Shown here: piece after piece, positions 57,303-64,000 of the stretch
How the letters are laid out: the number at the start of each line of letters is the position of its first letter
Numbering within the stretch: the first letter of the stretch is position 1
Source: UBA1366 sp047602575
GTDB lineage: Bacteria; Bacillota; Clostridia; Oscillospirales; Ruminococcaceae
Reading direction: 5' to 3'
Assembly: GCA_047602575.1 (NCBI GenBank)
Contig: JASGGY010000005.1
Coordinates: forward strand, 62,001 to 126,000
Length of the DNA stretch: 64,000 nt
Made by a program: the position numbers and the translations under genes
Notes under the pieces: generated by a model
Told to the model about the DNA's origin: nothing
The model's input: only the letters and a program-made list of their open reading frames with translations
Databases searched by the model: none

Positions 57303-58853
57303 ATGGACTTGAAAGTGAACAAGGAAACCTTTTCGACAAGCGAATCCGTGCTTGACACCGGCACGGAGCAGGCGGTGGAGCTTGACTACATTCTGCCCGA
57401 CTACTACCCGGACATTTTCCGCGTGTTAAAGTGCAGACTGCTGCCCCGCATCGTATCCCACAGCATCAACGGCGAAAAGCTCAGCTTTGACCTTGTGGCG
57501 GTCATCCGCGTGATGTACCTCAGCGAAGGCTCAAACGCGGTCAGCTGCATCGAGCAGCGGCTCAACTTCACCCGCTCCGTGGACATGACCGCCCCCGCCG
57601 TCAACCCCGCGGTGACCGTTACCCCGCGCGCGGACTATGTAAACTGCCGCGTGGTCAACCAGCGCCGTCTGGATGTGCGGGGCGCTGTCAGCACGCGTGT
57701 GAAAATCACGGGCGAGCGGCAGACGAATGTCGTGTCCGACGCGTTCGGTGCGAACATCCAGCTGAAGAAAACCGCAATCAGCGTTCCGTCAAAGCGCCTG
57801 ACCGCCGCCAAGCGCGTCACCGTCATTGATGAGCTGGAGCTGGGCGCATCAAAGCCGCCGGTGAAAAGCGTGCTGCGTTCGGATTGCACCGTGATACCGG
57901 GCGAGCAGAAAATCATTTCCGGCAAGCTTGTGACCAAGGGTGAGGCGAACGTCGCCATGCTTTACGCGAGCATCAACGAGGACGGCACGGACGGACTCGA
58001 AGCGGTGAAATTCACCATCCCCTTCAGCCAGATCATCGACATCGAGGGCATCGACGATTCCTTTGAGTCAATCGCCGACATCACGCCCACCAGCTGCGAC
58101 ATCACCGCAAAGGGCGACGGCGTTTCCACCGAGCTTGAGTGCGAGCTGGTTCTGCTGGTCAACTGCACCGCCGTAAAATTCGCCAAAGCCGATGTGGTGA
58201 CGGATTCGTATTCCACCTCAAACGAGGTCAGCAACACCGTCTGCGACGCAAAGCTTGAGCGTATGCCGGTTCCCATCAACGAGAACCACACCGTCAAGCA
58301 GACCCTGACTTATCAGGAGGGCGACATTTCCGCCGTCTGCGACGCATGGAGCGACGTCAGCAACGTAACCGGACGCTTCTCCTTTGACACCGGCGAGTTT
58401 GTCATCAGCGGCAACGTCAGCTTCTGCGTCATGGCGAAGAACACCGCAGGTTGCCCGATTTATTTAGAAGGCGACACCGCCTTTGAGCATATCATCAAGA
58501 CCGACAGCGCCGCGCAGGGCAGCACGATCGATCCGAAGGTCTGCGTTGCGTCCTGTACCTACAATCTGGTCGGCGCGGGAACGGTCGAGGTGAAAGCGGA
58601 ACTGCGCATCGGCGGATATCTGTACGAAGCCGCGCAGTCGAAGCTGATTTCAGACATCAGTGTTGACAGCGAAAGCAAGAAGGATCAGGCATCGCCCTAT
58701 GCACTCAAGCTGTATTTCGGCGACAAGAACGAGGACATCTGGGACATCGCCAAGAAATACGCCACCTCCGTTGCGGCTATCCTTGAGGAAAACGACCTCA
58801 ACACCGCCACGCTGCCCGACAAGGGCATGATTCTGATTCCCCTCGTGCAGTGA
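57303..58853 (+). CDS. SipL-like SPOCS/LysM spore morphogenesis protein
   Basis: A 516-residue protein. It has repeated SPOCS (DUF3794) segments: ELDYILPDYYPDIFRVLKCR near the start, then blocks with VIDELELGASKPPVKSVLRS and SQIIDIEGIDDSFESIADI. The C-terminus is a LysM-like module: YFGDKNEDIWDIAKKYATSV, LPDKGMILIPLV. This is the build of SipL, the partner of SpoIVA in C. difficile. It lies 37 bases before spoIVA. GGAGGAAG precedes the start. It probably bridges spore coat and forespore membrane. No sigma-E promoter could be assigned with confidence. Confidence 0.87.
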   Translation: MDLKVNKETFSTSESVLDTGTEQAVELDYILPDYYPDIFRVLKCRLLPRIVSHSINGEKLSFDLVAVIRVMYLSEGSNAVSCIEQRLNFTRSVDMTAPAVNPAVTVTPRADYVNCRVVNQRRLDVRGAVSTRVKITGERQTNVVSDAFGANIQLKKTAISVPSKRLTAAKRVTVIDELELGASKPPVKSVLRSDCTVIPGEQKIISGKLVTKGEANVAMLYASINEDGTDGLEAVKFTIPFSQIIDIEGIDDSFESIADITPTSCDITAKGDGVSTELECELVLLVNCTAVKFAKADVVTDSYSTSNEVSNTVCDAKLERMPVPINENHTVKQTLTYQEGDISAVCDAWSDVSNVTGRFSFDTGEFVISGNVSFCVMAKNTAGCPIYLEGDTAFEHIIKTDSAAQGSTIDPKVCVASCTYNLVGAGTVEVKAELRIGGYLYEAAQSKLISDISVDSESKKDQASPYALKLYFGDKNEDIWDIAKKYATSVAAILEENDLNTATLPDKGMILIPLVQ

Positions 58854-58890
58854 GTGCAGCGAAGCCATAGAGAAAGGATTGGTCACAGGT

Positions 58891-60366
58891 ATGACGAACG
58901 ATATTTACGCGGATATTGCGCGGCGGACGGACGGCGACATTTACATCGGCGTCGTCGGTCCCGTGCGAACCGGAAAATCCAGCCTGATCAAGCGGTTCAT
59001 GGAATCGCTTGTGATTCCCAACATTGAGAGCGACTATCGCCGCGAGCGTGCGGTTGACGAGCTACCCCAGTCGGCGGCGGGCAAGACCATCATGACCACC
59101 GAGCCAAAGTTTATTCCGGAAGAAGCGGTAGAAATCTCCGTCGAGGACGCGGCGAAATTCCGCGTGCGGATGATCGACTGCGTGGGCTACATCATCCCCA
59201 GCGCCATCGGTTATTTTGAAAACAACGCCCCGCGCATGGTTATGACGCCGTGGTTTGACAGCGAGATTCCCTTTAACATGGCGGCGGAGGTCGGCACGCA
59301 GAAGGTCATTACCGAGCATTCCACCATCGGGCTTGTCGTCACCACGGACGGCTCGATCACCGACCTGCCCCGCGAGGAATACGAGGAGTGCGAGGAGCGC
59401 GTCATCAATGAGCTCAAACAGATTAACAAGCCCTTTGTCGTTCTGCTCAATTGTGTTAAGCCCAAGACCCAGACCGCCCGGGATTTAAGCGCATCGCTCA
59501 GCGATAAATACGGCACAACCGTAATCCCCGTCAATTGTCTGGAGCTTGACGAGGACGACATCCGTGACATCCTCACACAGGTGCTGTACGCGTTCCCCGT
59601 CAAGGAAATCAACATCGAAATGCCGAACTGGATCAACACCCTCGACAAGGGGCACTGGCTCAAGGATGACGTGTTCCAGAGCATCAAGAACGCCGCCTGC
59701 GGGGTTGCGAATCTGCGCGAGGTCAAGGGCTTTGCGGAGTGCATCAAGGCAAGCGACAACATCACCGACACCGGTGTCAAGGTCATCGATTTGGGAACGG
59801 GCAGCGCGACCATTTCCGTCACGCTCAAAGCCGACCTGTTCTTTAAAATCGTGGGCGAAGCCACGGGACTCGAGATCAAGGACGAGAGTGACCTCATGCC
59901 ACAGATTCTCTCCCTGGTCAAGGTCAACCAGCGCTACAGCAAAATCGCCGACGCGCTCAAGGACGTGGAGGAAACCGGCTACGGCATCGTGATGCCCTCC
60001 ATGGACGAACTGACCTTAGACGAGCCGGAAATCATCAAGCAGGGCGGCAAGTACGGCATCCGCCTGCGCGCCACCGCACCCAGTATCCACATGATGAAAG
60101 CCGACATCACCACCGAGGTCAGCCCCATCGTCGGTTCGGAAAAGCAATCCGAAGAACTCGTGCTGTATATGCTCAACGACTTTGAGGAAGCGCCGGAGAA
60201 AATCTGGGAGTCGAACATCTTCGGTAAATCCCTCCACGAGCTTGTCAACGAGGGCTTGCAGACCAAGCTGATGAAAATGCCCGCCGACGCGCGCGCCAAG
60301 CTGCAGGAAGCCATCGAGCGCATCATCAACGAGGGCTGCGCCGGACTCATCTGTTTCATTCTATAA
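58891..60366 (+). CDS. spoIVA: Stage IV sporulation protein A, coat ATPase
   Basis: A 491-residue protein close to SpoIVA of B. subtilis. The N-terminal TRAFAC-type ATPase has VVGPVRTGKSSLIKRFME (Walker A) and RMIDCVGYIIPSAIGYFENN. Other conserved blocks are DELPQSAAGKTIMTTEPKF, EHSTIGLVVTTDGSITDLPR, and LERIINEGCAGL-like RIINEGCAGLICFIL at the end. It polymerises on the forespore surface as the basement layer of the coat. The ATG at 58891 is preferred; a TTG at 58879 is too near AAAGGA. Confidence 0.96.
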   Translation: MTNDIYADIARRTDGDIYIGVVGPVRTGKSSLIKRFMESLVIPNIESDYRRERAVDELPQSAAGKTIMTTEPKFIPEEAVEISVEDAAKFRVRMIDCVGYIIPSAIGYFENNAPRMVMTPWFDSEIPFNMAAEVGTQKVITEHSTIGLVVTTDGSITDLPREEYEECEERVINELKQINKPFVVLLNCVKPKTQTARDLSASLSDKYGTTVIPVNCLELDEDDIRDILTQVLYAFPVKEINIEMPNWINTLDKGHWLKDDVFQSIKNAACGVANLREVKGFAECIKASDNITDTGVKVIDLGTGSATISVTLKADLFFKIVGEATGLEIKDESDLMPQILSLVKVNQRYSKIADALKDVEETGYGIVMPSMDELTLDEPEIIKQGGKYGIRLRATAPSIHMMKADITTEVSPIVGSEKQSEELVLYMLNDFEEAPEKIWESNIFGKSLHELVNEGLQTKLMKMPADARAKLQEAIERIINEGCAGLICFIL

Positions 60367-60390
60367 CCGCAAAGCCTCCTCCTCACATCG

Positions 60391-60440
60391 GCGAAAAACG
60401 GCTTGTGTCCAGAACATTGGACACAAGCCGTTGCGTTTAT
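60391..60440. terminator. Terminator between spoIVA and the diguanylate cyclase gene
   Basis: AACGGCTTGTGTCC and GGACACAAGCCGTT are perfectly complementary around an 8-base loop, between convergent genes. Bidirectional use is likely. Confidence 0.85.
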
Positions 60441-61573
60441 TCGCGGGTGATGATGCCGTCCTTATAGCTGACGGTGCGGTTGCGTCCCTCGTTTTTGGCA
60501 ATGTAGAGCATCGCGTCGGCTTTCTCGAACCAGTCTGTGGATGACCATTCGCGGCGTTCGTATTCAGCGATTCCGGTGCTGACGGTGATAAACTGATCCG
60601 CCTTCATAAACGGGAAGGTCTGCATCCCGAACACAATGCGGATTTCCTCAATGATGGCGACCGCCTCGCCGAGCTTTTGCTTCTGGAACAGCACAACGAA
60701 CTCCTCGCCGCCATAGCGGAATGCGCTTGCCTTGCCCTTGACGCGGTCCTTGATGATTTTTGTCAGCGCGACCAGAACCTCATCGCCGTTTGCGTGACCG
60801 TAGGTGTCGTTGATTTTCTTGAAAAAGTCGAGATCCATCACCGCCATCTGCATCGGTGTTTTCTGCGCGGCGAACAGCCGAATTTTCGCCTCGATGCTTT
60901 CGATGAGCGCCTTGCGGTTGAACAGTCCGGTGAGCGCGTCAACCTTCATTTCCTCGATCAGCTGGTTCTGGCGTTTGTAGCCGCTGCGGATGTTTGCGAG
61001 GATTTCCTCCTCAAAGCGGATCATGACGTAAGAAGCGAAAAAGCTGAAGCCCGTTACCACATACGCCGCCGCGACATCGCCGGCAAGCGTATCGTCGCCT
61101 TTGCGCAGCTCGATGATACAAAGCATGGTTGAAACCGTCAGCGTCACAGCCGAAGCGAGGAAGACATTGCGCGTCAGCCGGCTGTCGGCGAAAATCACCG
61201 TCAACAGCACCGCGATGCACGGCATCACCAGCATCGGTCCGACGAAATAATACGTCAGCTGCATACACGCCGCTACAATGAACACCAGTGCCGCGGTCGC
61301 GTTGTTTTTTTTTGCGTGGCTGTAAGCGTCCGAACGGCAGCGGACACACGCGAACAGCAGCGCGCCGAAGTTAATTACCGACGGGGCAAGCACCATGCGT
61401 ACAAGATAAAACTTCTGCGAAAATCCGAACATCAGCCGTTGAATTTCAAGTTTCCACACCAGCAGATGCCCAACCAAAAACACCAGCCCGACCAGAAAGC
61501 AGACCAGCAGGATTTTCTTCCGCCATTTGCTGAACAGATTGTTCTTTAGATTGGTTTCATTGTTAATTTCCAT
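60437..61573 (-). CDS. Membrane-bound diguanylate cyclase (GGDEF)
   Basis: A 378-residue protein with about six N-terminal transmembrane helices (residues 20-185) and a C-terminal GGDEF domain: DALTGLFNRKALIESIEAKI, MDLDFFKKINDTYGHANGDEVL, FRYGGEEFVVLF, and FEKADAMLYIAKNEGRNRTV. GGEEF is a catalytically active form. The RxxD inhibitory site five residues upstream is missing (RVKGKASAFRYGGEEF). It makes c-di-GMP from GTP. The signal sensed by the membrane part is unknown. Confidence 0.93.
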   Translation of the reverse strand: MEINNETNLKNNLFSKWRKKILLVCFLVGLVFLVGHLLVWKLEIQRLMFGFSQKFYLVRMVLAPSVINFGALLFACVRCRSDAYSHAKKNNATAALVFIVAACMQLTYYFVGPMLVMPCIAVLLTVIFADSRLTRNVFLASAVTLTVSTMLCIIELRKGDDTLAGDVAAAYVVTGFSFFASYVMIRFEEEILANIRSGYKRQNQLIEEMKVDALTGLFNRKALIESIEAKIRLFAAQKTPMQMAVMDLDFFKKINDTYGHANGDEVLVALTKIIKDRVKGKASAFRYGGEEFVVLFQKQKLGEAVAIIEEIRIVFGMQTFPFMKADQFITVSTGIAEYERREWSSTDWFEKADAMLYIAKNEGRNRTVSYKDGIITRE

Positions 61574-61643
61574 CCGTTGTGTCCTTTCCCGCTGCAGCTC
61601 CTGCCGGCAAACCGCCGGATGTCGCGCTGCGCGGTACCGCTTT

Positions 61644-62978
61644 TTAAGATTTTGTCGTCACGGGCACCACTACGCCCGCCGCGTAGTAATTCACGCCGTT
61701 CACGGTTTTATAAGCGTTGATTTTATAACGGTACACGGTGGCTTTTGTCAGACCCGTGATCATCGCGGAGGTCGCGGAAGCACTTGTCACGCGCTTTGCC
61801 AGAACCCACTTTGCCGTCGCTGTGTTGTAGCGATAAATCGCATAGCCCGTGCAGTTTGTACCTTTGTTCCACGCAAGCTTGAACGACGTCGCCGTGACGG
61901 ACGACTTTGTCACGCCCGTGACCGACTTCGGTACAATTTTAAACGTCAGTGTTTTCGTACCGGTATAATTACCCTTGCCCGTCACCGTGGCGGTTGCCTT
62001 GCCGACGGCGGTGTTGTTTTTATAGGAAACGGTGAAATCTGTTCCCGCCGTTAAGCCGGAAATCTTCACCGTCGGCTTGCACGCCACGCCGGTGTATGTA
62101 TACGTGCCTCTTGACAGCGCCGCCGTCAGGGAAGCGACCGACTTTTTGCCCGTGACCGTGACCGGAATGCTTTTTGTCACACCCGCGCAGACCGCCTTCA
62201 GCGTGGCTTTTCCAGCCGAAACGCCCGTCACAACGCCCGCGGCACTCACGGTAAAAATAGATTTGTTTGAGCTTGTGAAAGCAAAATCGCTGTTTTTCAT
62301 CGAAAAACCGACGTAGTCCCAGCCGAGGTTTGTGCCGGCGAACGAAACGGATGCGGTTTTTCCCGCCGCCACGCTGACGGAAACGGGGGAGGGGGTGATC
62401 AGCAGCGTTGCGCTTATGACCGCTACCTTGCGGGAATGCGCACCGTCCGCCGGCTTTGTGACCGCGGTTGCCTTGTCGCTGCTGAAGCTTTGCGTCCAGT
62501 ACAGCATACCGTCCACTTTTACGCAGCCGATGCCAATGCTTTTAAAGCTTGTTTCCAAAATGTTGGCGCGGTGACCGGAGGAATTCATCCATGAGGTCAT
62601 CACAGCCGCCGCGGAGCTTTGCCCGGCGGCAATGTTCTCGCCTCGGTAATCACCAGAAAAGTCCAGACAGTCCGACCCGTCCGGGCGCGTGTGCGAAAAA
62701 TCCACCGCGATTTCCGATGCGCGCTGCATGGCAAAAGCGAGCAGCTCCTTGTCCATCGAAAGCGCCGAAACACCCGCTGCGGCACGTTCTTTGTTGACCT
62801 TTGTCAGCACGGCGAATGCCTCGCTGTATACATCTGTGCCCGCTATCGTAATCGTCGCTGCGGAAGCCGCGGATACCGATGGCGTCTGAAAAAAAGCACC
62901 GCCTGTGAACATGGCGACCGTCATCACAACCGCCGTCATCAACCCCGCAGTCTTTGAAAAAAACTTGTTTCTCCGCAT
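61644..62978 (-). CDS. Secreted CAP-domain protein with Ig-like and Fn3-like modules
   Basis: A 444-residue exported protein. A signal peptide (AGLMTAVVMTVAMFTGGAFF) ends near SVSAAS. The CAP/SCP domain (about 55-165) has NKERAAAGVSALSMDKELLA, SHTRPDGSDCLDF, GENIAAG and SGHRANILETSFKSIGIG. A BIG2-like module follows (SNKSIFTVSAAGVVTGVSAG), then YTYTGVACKPTVKISGL..GTDFTVSYKNN.TAVG.A, an MBG-like repeat, and an Fn3-like end (SATSFKLAWNKGTNCTGYAI). No sortase motif is seen. The ATG at 62978 has GGAGTG upstream. The role outside the cell is unknown. Confidence 0.88.
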   Translation of the reverse strand: MRRNKFFSKTAGLMTAVVMTVAMFTGGAFFQTPSVSAASAATITIAGTDVYSEAFAVLTKVNKERAAAGVSALSMDKELLAFAMQRASEIAVDFSHTRPDGSDCLDFSGDYRGENIAAGQSSAAAVMTSWMNSSGHRANILETSFKSIGIGCVKVDGMLYWTQSFSSDKATAVTKPADGAHSRKVAVISATLLITPSPVSVSVAAGKTASVSFAGTNLGWDYVGFSMKNSDFAFTSSNKSIFTVSAAGVVTGVSAGKATLKAVCAGVTKSIPVTVTGKKSVASLTAALSRGTYTYTGVACKPTVKISGLTAGTDFTVSYKNNTAVGKATATVTGKGNYTGTKTLTFKIVPKSVTGVTKSSVTATSFKLAWNKGTNCTGYAIYRYNTATAKWVLAKRVTSASATSAMITGLTKATVYRYKINAYKTVNGVNYYAAGVVVPVTTKS

Positions 62979-63107
62979 AAAATCACACTCCGATGCGCCG
63001 TTTTTGTTACTTCTATTGTATACCCGTGCCGGAAATCTGTTGTGAATGTTTTGTATCATATTCATAAATTATCGCTTGAATTCAGAAAAATTTTATGCTA
63101 AACTAAT

Positions 63108-63138
63108 GAGCATGAAGCCGTCAAACGGTTTCATGCTC
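63108..63138. terminator. Hairpin after the sugar transferase gene
   Basis: GAGCATGAAGCCGT and ACGGTTTCATGCTC pair almost perfectly around CAA. The T run is weak on the minus strand, so termination strength is uncertain. Confidence 0.6.
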
Positions 63139-63147
63139 GTGTTTGCA

Positions 63148-64000
63148 CTATTTTGCGCCCTTGTGTCTGACCACGGACAAAACTGTTTTACAGATGATCT
63201 GAATGTCCAGCCGCATCGACCAGGTGCGGATATAGGTGCTGTCCAGTTCAACGATTTGTTCGAAATCGGTGATGAGGCTTCTGCCGCTGACCTGCCACAG
63301 ACCGGTGATGCCGGGCTTGAAGCTCAGGCGGCTTTTGTGGTGCGGGCTGTATTGTCTGAACTCATCCACCGTGGGCGGGCGTGTGCCGACCAGACTCATC
63401 TCACCTTTTAACACATTCAAAAACTGCGGGAATTCATCCAAGCTGGTCTTTCGCAGGAATCTGCCGATTTTCGTGATCCGCGGGTCGTCGTCAAGCTTGA
63501 ACATATGCCCCTGCATCTGGTTTTTTTCCAGAAGCTCCTGTTTGCGCGCATCTGCATCCGAAATCATCGAGCGGAATTTGTAAATCTTAAACGGACGGCC
63601 GTTGCGCCCGATCCGCGTCTGGGTGTAAATCGCCGGACCGCGCGACCCGAGCTTGATTGCCGGAACAATGACAATCCCCGCGACAATGGTGATGAGCATC
63701 CCGAACAGTCCGCCGGCAACGTCAAGCAGGCGCTTCTGGAAAAGCTTGAAGTGCGTGATTTCGTTGTCGCAGGAGGTAATGACCTGAAAGCCGCCGAAAA
63801 ATTCGATTTTTGGGTTGACCATCTGCTTGCCGATGTCGCTCATCACAAGGTGGACGGTGGTTCCCATCTGTGAAAACCCGTCGATCACTTCATGTACAGA
63901 CGGATGACGATACCCCAGATGCACCAGAACCTCGTCAAGCACCTGCGTGCGCGCAACCTCAAACAGGTTGTCGAGATTGGCAATGACCTGCAGCCCGCCG
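63148..64000 (-). CDS. Polyprenyl-phosphate sugar-1-phosphate transferase, 5' end outside the window
   Basis: The C-terminal 284 residues of an initiating glycosyltransferase of the bacterial sugar transferase family. After a CoA-binding-like/linker part (residues in NLDNLFEVARTQVLDEVLVHLG) comes one hydrophobic segment (LLDVAGGLFGMLITIVAGIV) and the catalytic domain: RIGRNGRPFKIYKFRSM, RKTSLDEFPQFLNVLKGEMS, LVGTRPPTVDEF, and GITGLWQVSGRS. It loads the first sugar phosphate on undecaprenyl phosphate for capsule or exopolysaccharide. The frame is open to the window edge, so the start is not seen. Confidence 0.9.
   Translation of the reverse strand, partial: GGLQVIANLDNLFEVARTQVLDEVLVHLGYRHPSVHEVIDGFSQMGTTVHLVMSDIGKQMVNPKIEFFGGFQVITSCDNEITHFKLFQKRLLDVAGGLFGMLITIVAGIVIVPAIKLGSRGPAIYTQTRIGRNGRPFKIYKFRSMISDADARKQELLEKNQMQGHMFKLDDDPRITKIGRFLRKTSLDEFPQFLNVLKGEMSLVGTRPPTVDEFRQYSPHHKSRLSFKPGITGLWQVSGRSLITDFEQIVELDSTYIRTWSMRLDIQIICKTVLSVVRHKGAK

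Noticed and set aside
1..64000. CRISPR arrays, IS elements, prophage, rRNA
   Set aside because: No regular spacer-repeat pattern, transposase, integrase, phage gene or rRNA sequence was seen on either strand.

Overview
This window looks like chromosomal DNA from an endospore-forming, probably anaerobic Clostridia member, most like the Oscillospiraceae/Ruminococcaceae. The reasons are: spoIVA next to a SipL-like SPOCS/LysM gene, a SigH-type sigma factor, a DivIVA protein, a meso-DAP-type MurE (DNPR motif), a T-box leader in front of pheS, a CD3324-family protein, xylose-isomerase sugar use, and moderately GC-rich codon usage with clear sigma-A promoters (TTGaca-17-TAtaaT). No rRNA, tRNA, IS element, prophage or CRISPR array was seen.

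Layout. 0-2.1 kb: an ECF sigma factor overlapping a membrane-anchored serpin. 2.1-6.4 kb: a GntR/YtrA-type regulator, an ABC ATPase and four overlapping membrane proteins, three of them clear paralogues. 6.5-11.1 kb (minus): an intact mraY, pssA, psd and a type I pullulanase. 11.2-16.2 kb: a VanY-like carboxypeptidase, a transglutaminase-domain lipoprotein, an Rrf2 regulator and rmuC. 16.3-20.9 kb: a pentose module (xylA, a HAM1-like pyrophosphatase, xylB, transaldolase/FSA-like) with a LacI-type palindrome near the promoter and a palindromic hairpin pair inside. 20.9-26.1 kb: a two-gene insert flanked by a NUDIX 3' remnant and the intact NUDIX gene, then a minus-strand operon (hypothetical, ppa, cls, NUDIX). 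26.4-42.5 kb: a reshuffled division and cell-wall (dcw) cluster: mraZ, rsmH, ftsL-like, PASTA PBP, murE, murF, a degenerate mraY-like gene, ftsW, murG, unknown, murA, ftsQ, ftsZ. 42.6-49.2 kb: corA with a leader ORF, divIVA, an orphan fumarase beta-type subunit, sigH, a zinc-ribbon gene, DUF1858, trmK and a Nif3-like gene. 49.3-52.4 kb: rqcH, a 3-methyladenine glycosylase and a DODA-type dioxygenase. 52.5-57.1 kb (minus): T-box, pheS, methyltransferase, pheT. 57.3-60.4 kb: sipL-like and spoIVA. 60.4-64 kb (minus): a diguanylate cyclase, a secreted CAP protein and a truncated sugar-phosphate transferase.

Four things stand out. (1) A recurring leader of about 100 nt (core GAGGTGCAAGCCC, in-frame peptide R-C-K/R-P-x-R-R, then a hairpin just before the main start codon) precedes four unrelated genes: murE, murA, rqcH and pheT. 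(2) The mraY position of the dcw cluster is held by an MraY-like protein that has lost every recognisable catalytic motif, while an intact mraY lies 23 kb away with phospholipid genes. (3) The corA-type gene has its own promoter and a 29-codon leader ORF beginning M-S-P-D-P, reminiscent of the enterobacterial MgtL peptide. (4) A serpin carries an anti-sigma-like N-terminus and overlaps an ECF sigma gene. All functional statements come from reading motifs by eye; no database search was run.
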